Of a DNA stretch of 64,000 nt, positions 11,665 to 23,535 are shown in pieces. Location: contig CM055265.1 of the NCBI GenBank assembly GCA_029237695.1, positions 69,475,903-69,539,902 on the forward strand, written 5' to 3'. The notes under the pieces were generated by a model. The model worked only from the letters and a program-made list of their open reading frames with translations. It was not told the origin of the DNA and searched no databases. Positions within the stretch are counted from its first letter, which is position 1. Every line of letters begins with the position of its first letter. This DNA is from Conchocele bisecta. Lineage: Eukaryota > Mollusca > Bivalvia > Lucinida > Thyasiridae. The position numbers and the translations under genes are program-made.

Positions 11665-11879
11665 AAATTCATCATTTTTTCCTTATTTATTAGTGTAGTT
11701 AACCCCCTTTCCCTTAACCTGTTTGAAAAAGGTGTACCCATTCTTATTAATTCTGACCTTAATTCCAGAATCCTAGGGGAAGAACTTTTAGATGGATTTA
11801 CACCCCTTTTATCGCTAATCCTTGTGCGAGTTAACTTAGGGCGAGGCGCTCTCGTAACTTTATTACGTATATCTGTCAT
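11661..11879 (-). CDS. Small basic ORF overlapping the polymerase start
   Basis: ATG 11879; its TGA overlaps the polymerase ATG as ATGA. The 72-residue product is Arg/Lys/Ser-rich (KVTRAPRPKLTRTRI). Position directly upstream of the polymerase and the stop-start overlap suggest translational coupling or that it was originally part of the same reading unit. A basic DNA-binding or terminal-protein-like role cannot be told from sequence. No family recognised. Confidence 0.45.
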   Translation of the reverse strand: MTDIRNKVTRAPRPKLTRTRISDKRGVNPSKSSSPRILELRSELIRMGTPFSNRLRERGLTTLINKEKMMNL

Positions 11880-11903
11880 TTTTCTAATCGTGGAAATTTA
11901 TTG

Positions 11904-11917
11904 TTTTTATATAAATA
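11904..11917 (-). promoter_or_regulatory. TATA-like box upstream of the 72-residue ORF and polymerase
   Basis: The minus strand reads TATTTATATAAAAA about 25-38 bases before the ATG at 11879, a plausible promoter for the leftward polymerase unit. Confidence 0.4.
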
Positions 11918-12160
11918 CCTGTATGGCTTATGTTCAATAGGGTATTTTTTCATGTTTGACAATTAATTAATTATAACACCTCATACTACAGTATAGAAGA
12001 AACATATTTTGTCGGGGCTAGGGGGCTTTCTGCTAGTTTTCTCGTGTTCAATAGGGTGTATTAAAACATTCCCACAGTATAAAATAGGGCACAGTTCGTA
12101 CGCTACCCAAAGCCATCTCGCTCCGTTTTCGATATGGACTAGAAAAAGAGCGGCCATTCC
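11918..12160. other. Inner flank of right TIR
   Basis: No gene. 'ttcaatagggt' occurs twice (about 11933 and 12048), and 'cagtataaaatagggcac' near 12075 is a TATA-like sequence on the + strand. Confidence 0.4.
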
Positions 12161-12504
12161 TATATGGGAGACCTCCCGCGTATATCGACTTACTATTTCG
12201 TTGGGTAGCTGAAACAGGTAGCCGAAACCCTTGCAAATCGACTTACTATTTCGTTGGGTAGCTGAAACAGGTAGCCGAAACCCTTGCAAATCGACTTAAT
12301 ATTTCGTTGGGTAGCCGAAACCGCTGCAAATCGGGGACACACTTTACAAACTTTGGTGCTATCATTTTGTTTTACTGTGGGTTGTATTTATTTCGCTTTA
12401 AATTAACAGGAAATTTTACTATTTTTGGTACCTATGGGGCTACCCACTGCTTTCAATTCTTCCCCCACACTTCGCGGTAACGAACTGACTCCCTATATAC
12501 TACT
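12161..12504 (-). repeat. Right TIR of the PolB element
   Basis: Inverted match to 5257-5536. It contains three units of the 'gtagccgaaacc' / 'tcgacttactatttcg' motif of about 57 bases, one more than the left TIR, plus an extra stretch near 12420-12450 where the ends diverge. Confidence 0.9.
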
Positions 12505-13049
12505 TATATATATATATATATATCATGTTCATATTTGTGCTTTTTTACGCCATACCCTTAACATTAATGTTTCAATTATACTTCGAGTCTGGAACAGTTA
12601 ATCAAGCACATTTCTACAACTTACCTGTATTGATCCAGGGGTCTATCAAATATGAACACAATGAGATGTGGAATGGAATTAAGTGAGAATTGCATGAGTA
12701 ATGATTTGTGAATGAGGGTCACCAAGTTAAATTATATACACTACACATGAAATAAATACATATAGATACATATACTTTTAAATTGTGTGTGCGGGTGTGT
12801 CTGTCTCCAATCCATGTCCGCTTGAAGAAAACGCATTGCTAAGTTTAGACTGATCCTATCATTGATGTCAAGATCATTCCAACTACAGGGGATTGGAACC
12901 ATGATTCGTTATTAATTATGTTCAACGATTCTATTTCCGTTGTGACACATACGTAGCATTTTAATTTGTTAAAAGAGATGAGAGGCAAACACGTCCATAT
13001 CCACGTTCCCGCATGTTTCATTGAAATATTACTATTCGGGTTGAATGTA
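12505..13049. other. TA repeat then no gene
   Basis: A TA dinucleotide run (12505-12523) marks the element edge. The remainder shows no gene or recognised repeat. Confidence 0.5.
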
Positions 13050-13296
13050 TTAACCCTTTGAACCCGAAAGCCCGCTATAGCGGTTTATGCAAACAGTGCA
13101 GATCCAGATGAGCCGGCTCGTAACGAGCCGTCTCATCAGGATCTGCACTTTTTTCAAGTAATTTTCATATTTCTTAGAACAAAAACACCCCCTTTTCATA
13201 AATGGACGAATCTGAAAATCATTTTGTGACCATTGGATTGGTCCGAACATTAGCATATCACAGTCCATTCCAGTTCCTTAGGGTTGAAAGGGTTAA
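13050..13296. mobile_element. piggyBac-like MITE, 247 bp, full length
   Basis: Bounded by TTAA on both sides with inverted ends CCCTTTGAACCC / GGGTTGAAAGGG. TTAA targets and CCC-type ends are the hallmark of piggyBac elements. It contains a hairpin 'gatgagccggctcg' / 'cgagccgtctcatc'. Copies: 38761-38957 and 49650-49908. Confidence 0.8.
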
Positions 13297-14111
13297 CTCA
13301 ATATGGTATACAGACCATCGGTGAAAACAATCCATACTATCTTGTATGCATGTACATATACTAAATCACAGCTATCAGGAACAATGAAAAATTGTATTAA
13401 ATTAATTATTGATGCTGGTCCATGAATGTGAGCATTACATTTCGTAATAAATACAATCGATGTAAGTGTCCAATTTTTAAAGAAAAGTAGAGGCAACACA
13501 AACAAAATCATCCGTCCTACGTACTTTGAAAACGTTTGTAATATGAAATCATCTTTAAGTTACAGAACCACCGGCGCTGTTTGAAAAATTAAACTATCAA
13601 CATGTTATATTGTTAGATTGTGTTCACTAACATAGGACATTTAAAAGACCCGGAGTGGAGGACTTAAAATTATGAAAATCATGTAGACCCCCGGTTGAAA
13701 AAATGTATGCCACGACACATGCGATCATCGTAGCCCCAGATCAGCCTGCACGGCCGTGCAGTCTGATCAGGGCCTACGCTGCTCGCGTTGAACGGACTGT
13801 CGTTAATGTCTATGTCAGCCAAATGATACAGATCCAAATATATTAATGTCTGCGTCTATACCCGGATACATTGCTGATACTGTCCTGAAAGCTGTAAAAT
13901 ACTGAATCAAAATTACACTTACCTGTTTCCTCGCTGGGTGAGGTGAGGAATCAAAATGTTGATGATGATAAACAAAAGCATGAAATCTTAAGCAAGTAGC
14001 CTATACTGTAAACTATATGGCCGCGGCCTGCATGTCTCGCCTTGGGGCGAGTCATCGACACTAAAAAAGAGATATAGCAGACGGAAAAAGTTTAACCAAA
14101 AATATTTAACC
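13297..14111. other. No gene seen
   Basis: Includes a 'cagcctgcacggccgtgcag' palindrome and 'agtctgatcagggc' (about 13740-13775), a repeat style also present at 33000, and no convincing coding sequence. Confidence 0.5.
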
Positions 14112-16690
14112 GGACACACGTACGTACGGACGTACGCCAAAGTGCCGACTATATCGCGCTTTCCGCAAGCAGGCGCGACAAAAACTTTAACCAAAACTTT
14201 CAAAGTAATTAAACCTTGACATTGGGCACAGGGGCCGCACGGGAGGGGGGTAGAATGAAAATATAGATGATGATAACACCCATGTGAAGTTTCAAGGTAA
14301 TGGGCAAAGCAGGTGCAGAGATATAATATAACGAAAAACTTTAACCAAAAGACTTAACCAAAATATTCAAAGTAATTTGACCTTGACATTGGGCACAGGG
14401 GCCGCACGTGAGGGGGGTAGAATGAATATAGTTTCAAGGTAATGGGCAAAGCAGGTGCAGAGATATAGTATAACGAAAAACTTTAACCAAAAGACTTAAC
14501 CAAAAACTTCAAAGTAATTTGACCTTGACATTGGACACAGCGGCCGCACGGGAGGGGGGTAGAATGAAAATATAGATGATGATAAACACCCATGTGAAGT
14601 TTCAAAGTAATGGGCAAAGCAGTTGCAGAGATATAGTATAACGAAAAACTTTAACCAAACAACTTAACCAAAAAACTTAACCAAAAACTTTAACCAAAAA
14701 ACTTAACCAAAAACTTCAAAGTAATTTGACCTTGACATTGGGCACAGGGGCCGCACGGGAGGGGGGGGGGGGTAGAATGAAAATATAGATGATGATAAAC
14801 ACCCATGTGAAGTTTCAAGGTAAAGGGCAAAGCAGTTGCAGAGATATAGTATAACGAACAACTTTAACCAAAAAACTTAACCAAAAACTGTATCCGAAAA
14901 ACTTAACCAAACACTTCAAAGTAATTTGACCTTGACATTGGGCACAGGGGCCGCACGGGAGGGTGGTAGAATGAAAATATAGATGATGATAAACACCCAT
15001 GTGAAGTTTCAAGGTAATGGGCAAAGCAGTTGCAGAGATATAGTATAACAAAAAACTTTAACCAAAAAACTTAACCAAAAAACTTAACCAAAAACTTTAA
15101 CCATAAAACTTAACCAAAAAACTTAACCAAAAACTTTAACCAAAGAACTTAACCAAAGCTTTAAAATTAATTTGACCCTGACATTGGGCACAGGGGCCGC
15201 ACGGGAGGGGGGTAGAATGAAAATATAGATGATGATAAACACCCATATGAAGTTTCAAGGTAATGGGCAAAGCAGTTGCAGAGATATAGTATAACGAAAA
15301 ACTTTAACCAAAAAACTTAACCAAAAAACTTAACCAAAAACTTTAACCATAAAACTTAACCAAACAACATAACCAAAAACTTTAACCAAAGAACTTAACC
15401 AAAACTTTAAAATTAATTTGACCCTGACATTGGGCACAGGGGCCGCACGGGAGGGGGGTAGAATGAAAATATAGATGATGATAAACACCCATATGAAGTT
15501 TCAAGGTAATGGGCAAAGCAGTTGCAGAGATATAGTATAACGAAAAATTTTAACCAAAAAACTTAACCAAAAAACTTAACCAAAAACTTTAACCAAAAAC
15601 TTTAACCAAAAAACTTAACCAAAAACTTCAAAGTAATTTGACCTTGACATTGGGCACAGGGGCCGCACGGAAGGGTGGTAGAACGAAAATATAGATGATG
15701 ATAAATACCCATGTGAAGTTTCAAGGTAATGGGCAAAGCAGTTGCAGAGATATAGTATAACGAAAAACTTTAACCAAAAACTTTAACCAAAAAACTTAAA
15801 CAAAAACTTTAACCAAAACCCTTAACCAAAAACTTCAAAGTAATTTGACCTTGACATTGGGCACAGGGGCAGCACGGGAGGGGGGTAGATTGAAAATATA
15901 GATGATGATAAACACCCATGTGAAGTTTTAAGTAATGGGCAAAGCAATTGCAGAGATATAGTATAACGAAAAACTTTAACCAAAAAACTTAACCAAAAAC
16001 CTTAACCAAAAAACTTAACCAAAAAACTTAACCAAAAAACTTAACCAAAAACTTTAACCAAAAAACTTAACCATAAACTTCAAAGTAATTTGACCTTGAC
16101 ATTGGGCACAGGAGGGGGTAGAATGAAAATATAGATGATGATAAACACCCATATGAAGTTTCAAGGTAATGGGCAAAGCAGTTGCAGAGATGTAGTATAA
16201 CGAAAAACTTTAACCAAAAAACTTAAGCAAAAAACTTAACCAAAAACTTTAACAAAAAAACTTAACCAAAAACTTCAAAGTAATTTGACCTTGACATTGG
16301 GCACAGGGGCCGCACGGGAGGGGGTAGAATGAAAATATGGATGATGATAAACACCCATGTGAAGTTTCAAGGTAATGGGCAAAGCAGTTGCAGAGATATA
16401 GCATAACGAAAAACTTTAACTAAAAACTTTAACCAAAAAACTTAACAAAAAAACTTAACCAAAAACTTTAACCAAAGAACTTAACCAAAAACTTTAACCA
16501 AAAAACTTAACCAAACAACTTAACCAAAAAACTTAACCAAAAACTTTAACCAAAGAACTTAACCAAAAACTTTAACCAAAAAACTTAACCAAACAACTTA
16601 ACCAAAAACTTTAACCTGACACACGTACGTACGTACGTACGCCAAACGGCCGACTATATCGCGCTTTCCGCAAGCGGGCGCGACAAAAAC
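14112..16690. repeat. Nested tandem repeat, about 11 units of 140-245 bp
   Basis: Each unit holds a conserved block 'gaccttgacattgggcacag' ... 'gaagtttcaaggtaatgggc' and a variable number of 12-13 base 'aaaactttaacc' / 'aaaacttaacc' sub-units, which explains the uneven unit lengths. Block starts lie near 14216, 14384, 14524, 14731, 14932, 15177, 15424, 15645, 15852, 16097 and 16288. The array is framed by two matching blocks 'cacacgtacgtacg' ... 'tatatcgcgctttccgcaag' at about 14112-14180 and 16618-16685. No gene. Confidence 0.92.
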
Positions 16691-17142
16691 TTAACGAAAA
16701 TGTAAATACCAAAGTCGTATGTAACATTGAGCTTGGACATGGACATGGGTGGGACGGGGAATTAAACTATGGAGGAAAATAAACATACATATGAAGTTTC
16801 AACTCACTCTGTCATACGGTAAAGAAAAGCGCAATGGAGAACGTGCCGAGCAGACAAACAGACAGACAGACGGACATACGGATGGACGCCTTTTGCATGC
16901 CTGTGCAATGGGATACAAATGTATGTTTTTGAACAAAATGTAATAACGTCACAAAGTATTCTTAAACTGCAACTGAATGACTTGAATGTTGTCAAATCAC
17001 AAACCCATACAAATGAGCACCGATATCTACGTATGCTTTGTTACCTATGTATATCCATTCTAAAGGTGGTAACCAAGCATGTTATGGTAGCTAATGGAAT
17101 AAAACTAGCATATGGCGATAAATGGTACTGGAATCGTTGTGC
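16691..17142. other. Repeat tail, no gene
   Basis: Continues with 'gaagtttcaact' and a 'cagacagacagacggacatacgg' style run at about 16853-16885, typical of dispersed mollusc repeats. No gene. Confidence 0.5.
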
Positions 17143-17995
17143 CATTGGCCAGCTGGATCCGATGAGAACAAATGTGACACACCGTATCTATTTCGTCGCA
17201 CATATACAAACCGTAGCGTATTTTCGCAAAAAAACGTATTGCTTTCTGCAATTTCTTACGGAAGCTCTAAACCGTAACAGGGTGTACACACCATAAACAG
17301 ATAAATCAGAGAATGCCATAAAAACATGTCATATCCTGCACGTATAGAGCTGACACTTTCCACTGATCATTTATACTGTATTTAATCGATATCGCCGCTG
17401 GAAAGGGGCAAGAGCACGTGTTTGTCAGCCAGAACTCGCCATTTTCATCACGCTCCCACGATTCAAAATAATTCACGTACAAACAGGTGTCAATGTGTCA
17501 TCTTTGCAAGCGAATTATTCAGAAAATACGTTGTCATAGGTATTCTGAGCGTGATCGTTGGAAAACATATTCATTTCTGCGTCAGTACATACCCAGATAC
17601 CTTGCTGATGATGTCCTGTAAGCTGTAAAATATTGAATTAAACTGAAACTTACCTGCTGTCGTCCAGCAACGCCATCTTGTCGGCATGTACATATCATAC
17701 ACCATATCACGGAAACTGTACACCATATCACTATACCGACAGATACAACTCCTTCAACACAACTTAGTATCTCCTAATTAGGAGTTAGTATATCCTAATT
17801 AGGACTTAATATCTCCTAATTATAACTTAGTATCTCCTAATTACGACTTAATATATCATAATTACGACTTAGTATCTCCTAATTAGGATATCCTAAATAG
17901 GACTTAGTAGCTCCTAATTAGGACTTTGCATCTCCTAATTAGGAGTTATTATCTCCTAATTATAAGTTAGTATCTCCTAATTAGGAGATAAACAT
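17143..17995 (+). repeat. Dispersed repeat with TAATTA array, copy 1
   Basis: Inverted homologue of 61950-62810 (44 kb away). Shared landmarks include 'acaccgtatctatttcgtcg', 'acatgtcatatcct', 'gagcgtgatcgttggaaaac' and 'gccatcttgtcg'. The array of 21-bp units occupies the end at 17761-17995 in both copies. Confidence 0.85.
17761..17995. repeat. 21-bp array of palindromic CTCCTAATTAGGAG
   Basis: About eleven 21-base units such as 'ctcctaattaggacttagta'; most contain TCCTAATTAGGA, a palindrome centred on TAATTA. The 21-base spacing puts every TAATTA on the same face of the helix. Confidence 0.9.
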
Positions 17996-18008
17996 ATAGC
18001 ATTGGCAC

Positions 18009-18255
18009 CAGGAGGCCGTTTCACTAAATTTCTTACGACTAAAATGATCGTAAGTGCAAAATTATCATAGTCTGTAAATGTCACATTAACAATGTTTTCT
18101 TGCAAACAATTATTGGATTTACATTCATTGAGCATAGGCTGCATATGCAGCCTATGCTCAATAAATGTAAAGCCATCAATTGAAATTTACAGACTATTCT
18201 AAATTTGCATTTTCGAACATTTTAGTCGTACGAAGTTTAGTGAAACGGGCCCCTG
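18009..18255. mobile_element. Palindromic MITE, 247 bp, copy 1
   Basis: Ends CAGGAGGCCGTTTCACTAAA and its inverse, with a central palindrome 'attgagcataggctgcatat'. A sister copy at 44054-44300 is also 247 bp. The insertion splits a repeat whose unsplit inverse ('gcatcaggacgcttcc') is readable at about 61915-61945. Confidence 0.8.
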
Positions 18256-18830
18256 GACGCTTCCATAGGTTACACCAACTATTTATACAATCTATATACA
18301 CGTATATCCGGATTCACGTTCTTCAATCGCGAAGCAAATTCACGGACAGTCAACAATCAGCGAGTATGCGACTGTCACAGTTGTCTTCGTTTGTTTCATA
18401 GCAGAATACTTGACATTTAATTTCATAATATTTCATCCGTGATATACAGTTACACAGCATTTCATAACAAAAGAATACAAACCGAACAATGGGCATATTT
18501 AATCGGTGTTAGTATTACCCACGCAGTCACGTTTTCTTTGTGCACTATGCGCAACAAGCATTCGGCGCGTTTCGGCTTTCATCGGTATAACTCTATATAA
18601 ATGAACAAGGCCTCTAACCTTGGTCGGACACGACCTCGTATCATAACACAATAACATGTTTAGAATTGTAATGTTCTATGCATTCTATGTATTTCTTCAG
18701 GATATCGATAATTATCCCGTCAACACAGTGCGTATGTGCCGTGAAACACGGTGCCGTGAAACATTTTTTATATCCAGTCAATACTATTTTTGCATTTTAC
18801 AGCCATTTGTTGGAGTTGTCGGGATAAATA
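18256..18830. other. Repeat flank, no gene
   Basis: Contains a segment 18712-18828 bounded by 'tatcccgtcaacac' and its inverse 'gttgtcgggata', also seen at 44372-44530 and 53027-53186, always next to the 'gtgccgtgaatggg' palindrome. No gene. Confidence 0.5.
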
Positions 18831-20138
18831 GAATAGTAGGTTAGTGCCGTGAATGGGAAAAAATATCTAGCGCGGCACGGAAACGGGATGTGCTCACAGG
18901 TGGAAGACTCGGACCTATGACACCAAAAAAATGCCTATTAAAAAAAATCCCATTACCCCACCCACTTGGTTTCGTACAGTACTATACGTTAATTCAAGGT
19001 GACTATAAATAGCGCTATTATAGAAAGAGCCCTCTTTTTTCCGGCTCGCACAAACACAATAAACATCGATTAAATGTATGAAATATGTCTCTGGCAATCG
19101 ATAAAGGTATTAGGTGTGTGAATATACTCACTTCAAATCGCTGTTTCAAGTATTTATTGAGTTATTCGCGTTTTGATTACCCCATCCAAAGCGAAAGTTG
19201 CGTGTACGAAAGAATCTCACACAGAAAATCGGAGGCCGTCCGGCTGGATTATCGGTCATATTTGGCCGATAGCTGATCGCCAGCTCAAACTAAAGTCGTA
19301 CACCATGATCATATACATTAGAGACTCCAACCATACAAAGTTCGTCCAATTGTGATCGTTCGCCGACCTAAAAAACACTTTTTGTCTTATTTCGTTCATT
19401 ATCTGGAACTGGGTCAATGCACCATCTTCCATAATACAACCGGAAGCGTCTATGTAAAGAACATCTCTGATTGGCTAAATCTAAACTGTATGACGTCATT
19501 CAACCTATTTCGGGATTGCGGAAAACATAATCTGATAGTACGTGAATCATGAATGAAAGTGGAAAAAAGGTGTTTTTTAGATCGGTGAATGATCACAATT
19601 GGACGAACTTTGTATGGTTGGAGTTGCTAATGTATATGGTCATGGTGCACCACTTTAGTTTGAGCTGTCGATCAGTTATTGGTCAAATATGACCGATAAT
19701 CCACGCCGGACGGCCTTCGATTCTGTGTGAGATTCTTTCGTACACGCAACTTTCGCTTTGGATGGGGTAATCAAAACGCGAATAACTCAATAAATACTTG
19801 AAACAGCGATTTGAAGTGAGTATATTCACACACCTAATACCTTTATCGATTGCCAGAGACATATTTCATACATTTAATCGATGTTTATTGTGTTTGTGCG
19901 AGCCGGAAAAAAGAGGGCTCTTTCTATAATAGCGCTATTTATAGTCACCTTGAATTAACGTATAGTACTGTACGAGACCAAGTGGGTGGGGCAATGGGAT
20001 TTTTTTTAATAGGCATTTTTTTGGTGTCATAGGTCCGAGTCTTCCACCTGTGGATGTGCTCGGCAGAGCCTCGCCCATCCCGTTTCCTGAGCCTTGCCAC
20101 ATATTTTTTCCCATTCACGGCACTAACCTACTATTCTC
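18831..20138. mobile_element. 'gtgccgtgaatggg' palindromic MITE, split by a foldback element
   Basis: The two halves (18831-18895 and 20052-20138) together match the uninterrupted copy at 44531-44682. The split is caused by the 1156-bp foldback element at 18896-20051. Confidence 0.85.
18896..20051. mobile_element. 1.16-kb foldback transposon with 10-bp target duplication
   Basis: Inverted arms of about 490 bases (18896-about 19390 and about 19560-20051) start ACAGGTGGAAGACTCGG and end in its inverse. GGATGTGCTC is present immediately before (18886-18895) and after (20052-20061), and once in the empty MITE at 44590. The spacer of about 165 bases has no recognised gene. Long arms with a 9-11 bp duplication are typical of Mutator-like (MULE) elements; a MULE-derived non-autonomous element is the best guess. 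Confidence 0.85.
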
Positions 20139-20160
20139 TATCTATTTTCCTTATTTCTGA

Positions 20161-20223
20161 TATGTTGTGACCACTCATTTGAACCGTCTCGGCGAGACGG
20201 TTCAAATGGTGGTCACTACATAT
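20161..20223. repeat. 63-bp hairpin
   Basis: 'tatgttgtgaccactcattt' pairs with its inverse, joined at 'tctcggcgaga'. A related hairpin with 'ttcaaaccg' / 'cggttcaaatgg' arms lies at about 41815-41885. A second right half of the 'gtgccgtgaatggg' MITE follows at 20255-20320. Confidence 0.75.
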
Positions 20224-20320
20224 ACTTCTGATGAGAAATAAAAAACTTCTAGAGCCTTGCCAGATATTTTTTCCCATTCACGGCACTAACCTACTATTCT
20301 CTATTTCTCTATCATCATCC

Positions 20321-20842
20321 AGAGGCAAATGTACTGCCATGGTGCACCATTCCCATCCATATGTTTTCTCTAGAATACTTTATTGTTAGAAACTCCCAGA
20401 AAAAATCTGTTGTTTTGATTATTATTGTCACAACATACCCTCAATTCGTATTTGCCCGTTTCTGACCAATCGGAACAGGTCAGATGGCCCTGGAATGAGC
20501 TCCCACCTGCCACCCACCAATAAGTATATGAAGTTTCAAGCCAACCCGATTTACGGACGGACGCCGGTAACATCATATTATGCCCCCCCCCCCGTCATTT
20601 ATAAGAGATGGGCCGTGTCATTGAACTTCAGCACCCTAGGCGTGAACAATTCTTACATAGTATTTCCATCCCACTGGTATGTCGGATGAGGATGGCCCGT
20701 CTCTATATAACATTAACTTTCACATTTATAATTCAGACGTAAAGTAACAAAGATAATACGGGCCGACATAGTTTACGTTGCACCACACATATCTATGCTT
20801 TCACAAGACACGTTTATATATGATTGTCTTAGAGGTTACAAA
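20321..20842. other. No gene seen
   Basis: Includes a poly-C run near 20583 and a 'gaagtttcaagccaaccc' / 'ttacggacggacg' repeat tail near 20528-20570. Confidence 0.45.
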
Positions 20843-20914
20843 CAAATGGCAAGTTGGGAGTGCTTTAGAATCGTCTCATTGAGACGATTCTAAAGAACTC
20901 ACAACTTGCCATTT
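20843..20914. repeat. Hairpin with about 35-bp arms
   Basis: 'aaatggcaagttgggagtgc' ... pairs with '... actcacaacttgccattt' around 'tctcattgaga'; a short palindromic MITE-like sequence. Confidence 0.8.
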
Positions 20915-21108
20915 TTGGTGAAGAACTAAGAAAAATACCTCGAATATTTGGTCAAATTACGTACCTTAACTGGAGCTCAGACAAAATGTTTAGAGATTCC
21001 TGACCTCGCCTATATGTCATGATACATATTCACAGTTTGGTGAGTCACGGCGGTTACCACAGTGTGTGTAATACAATTCATATGTTACTGATACATGTAC
21101 ATGTGAAC

Positions 21109-21211
21109 GAAATACAATCTGAGACATATAAATGAAATTAAATCATAAACAGATATGTGTCACATATCTGTTTATGATTTAATTTCATTTATATGTCTCA
21201 GATTGTATTTC
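21109..21211. repeat. Perfect 51-bp palindrome arms
   Basis: Bases 21109-21159 and 21161-21211 are exact reverse complements around a single central T. No mismatch was seen by eye. Confidence 0.92.
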
Positions 21212-21345
21212 AGTGTATATGCGTATAAAGCAAGGGAGACGTTGTGACGTTTACGACTACATGTACATGTACTTTGTTGAACTTTCACACTAGCATTAAA
21301 TAACATTTTATCCATATAATATCACATATCTACTGTACATACATA

Positions 21346-23060
21346 TGGGCCGCGCTCTGTGAAAACCAGCCTTAATGACACAATTTTCAATTAGCACGTT
21401 TTTACATTTGTTGATGTGGACATTTTTCAAAAACAATATGCTGAAACGAAAATGCAAATATGTTTCTTAGTTTTTGTTTTATCTCACTTTTTGTAGCACC
21501 ATGTGAATCACGCAAGTAAAAAAAGTAACGTCATCGAGAAAATGACGTTATTGAAACGCTGACGTTTGTACAATGCAACACAATAGCCTACAGTGAAAAA
21601 GCGTGTTCATAGACTCATTGACTGTGCTTTTTGAAAACTGTATTTGCTGATAAGATGCACTAAATGTATCTACAAGTGTTAGTATGTTTACTATTGAACT
21701 GAATACAACTATGATATGTACATGTAGTGAACAAACCATACGCACCACTATCAATCTTAAATCTATAATTAGCCGACATGTGACTTCGTAATTTGCTACT
21801 ATCGCCAACTATCACAGATTACGCATAAACATGTACCGTCAGAAACATACATTGTAATTATTTGAGAATTTAGTTCAGAATCTAATTGACGTTATTTACG
21901 TAACAGTTTATTGTGACGTCAAGTATTGATGTAGACATTACATCACTCACCAAAGACCAAACACAAATAACTAAACGACATTTCTGGTGTTTGAAATTGA
22001 AACAATCTGTGATTGAAACATTTTTCTGTATAAATGAAATACCTGAATTTGGTTAGAATTTGGATAGGCCTATGGCTGCACATATCAATGACTTCAGCGC
22101 CCGATGGTGCCTATAGGGTAGTCGGGCACTCCCGGGGAGTTTAAACAAATTAAAAATCGACTGTCCATACCCGACTCTCGGAATTAAATTTACATCTCAG
22201 AAAGCGGGAGGAACCTTTTCCTGTGTAGCCAATATGACTGACGGACGGTCTTGTGTACATGTACCTCGTACTAGCAGGTAGGAGGTCTATGGGGAAATCC
22301 TGCACTGACCCCACTCCATCGGCTGCCCACCGCCGCGCCACTGTCCGCACACCGATAGGGCAGATATTGTTAGGTGTGTCCTCTTAAAAATGTTATTGTG
22401 TGGGCTACCCGTCTCGATCCTGTCTATGAATTTACTGCCGGTACTGATTTTTTTTTATAAGTTTCTTCAAATGTTATAAATGTACGCATTTATCAACCGT
22501 ACTTTGTAGATTCCTTCATATGTTTTTATTTGTGCGGCTGATGCCCGCGCGACAGCATGCGTATTTATTTAGTAAGTGGAATGTATAGTTGTTAAAATCA
22601 AAAGTGGCCAACAGAACATTCAGGGCAAAATTATCCATTACTGTGTATTTTTAAATGTGTGTGGGCTTGTAATTTTGATAATGTGTTTACCATTTGAAAA
22701 CAAATATATATACATAAACCTGTCAATGTCGGGAAAATATGTCGATGTGACATACCTGATTGTATAATTGTTACAAAATGTTCTGATAAAAATACCGGCA
22801 GTAAGCATAATAGTACTGGTGCATGTATGTGTATACATTGTATCCTCTCGTCGGGAATAATTAATTTGAAAACGAATTTTGCAATTTAATTGTGTTGCGT
22901 TTCAGAAAAATTACATTCAACGCCTTTGTAAACAAAGAAATGAGTGGCCAACCAAGCCATGCTAAAAATCACCGTGGCGTACGTAGATGTATTTTGAATT
23001 CATGTCTGCACGCTATATAATCCAGTCAGTGATCTACACACTAAATGTGTAGAGGTGTAC
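21346..23060 (+). repeat. Large dispersed repeat family R, copy 1
   Basis: Starts 'gggccgcgctctgtgaaaac' and shares long collinear stretches with 31296-32760 (+) and 33840-35225 (minus), including 'gtcatcgagaaaatgacgtt', 'tggataggcctatggctgca' and 'cgactgtccatacccgactc'. No open reading frame is conserved in all copies; likely a non-autonomous DNA element or remnant. Confidence 0.8.
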
Positions 23061-23205
23061 CGCTTTGAGCTGGCGCGTTATTATTGTAAATATTATTGTA
23101 AACACGTGCTATTTTTAAATAGTTTACGTCATGTGTTGTAGACATGGTATTTGTATACCAGCGCAAACGTATTAACATTCGATAGAATTGCTAATAATAG
23201 TAACA

Positions 23206-23535
23206 TCGTTTAGTGCTCTAGTGGGTAGATCTGCTGTTTGGTGATCGGACGGTCGTGATTTCGAATCCTGCCAAAGGCATACATTTTTCTCTCCCTTTTA
23301 CTATTTTGGCGCCAGAGGTAACGCACACATCCCGAAACAGTCGTGCATTTACTTTTACACAACATTATAAAACACTTCACTTTGAACCTAATCATTGTGA
23401 AATGCATTCTGCACATTCGTGTGTCATTGTGAAAGTCCACCTCGACTCACTACAAATGCAAATATGTTACGGAGAACACCATGTCGAAAAACAAACCTCT
23501 CGCTTCAGATAATAAACAAATAAATAAATAAACGT
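23206..23535 (+). mobile_element. tRNA-derived SINE
   Basis: The head at 23211-23272 has a tRNA-like structure ('gctctagtgggtagatc' A-box-like and 'gatttcgaatcctgcc' B-box). The body runs to an 'aaacaaataaataaataaac' tail at 23511-23532, as expected of a retroposed SINE. Confidence 0.65.

Larger units (their letters stand above)
5257..12504. mobile_element. PolB-bearing terminal-inverted-repeat element (Polinton-related)
   Basis: Both ends read AGTAGTATATAGGG inward and continue as inverted repeats of about 280 (left) and 344 (right) bases. TA-rich flanks (5251-5257 and 12505-12510) are consistent with a 6-bp TATATA duplication but are too simple to prove it. Inside are a broken protein-primed DNA polymerase B read leftwards, two or three small ORFs leftwards, one small ORF rightwards and a 21-bp minisatellite. 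Polintons and adintoviruses are usually 15-20 kb and carry a retroviral-type integrase, ATPase, protease and capsid genes; none is recognisable here. The unit may be a distinct minimal PolB transposon, a linear-plasmid-like insertion, or an internally deleted Polinton. The arrangement 5'-TIR, small ORFs, polymerase, TIR is compact, with convergent stops 4 bases apart and an ATGA overlap. Confidence 0.85.
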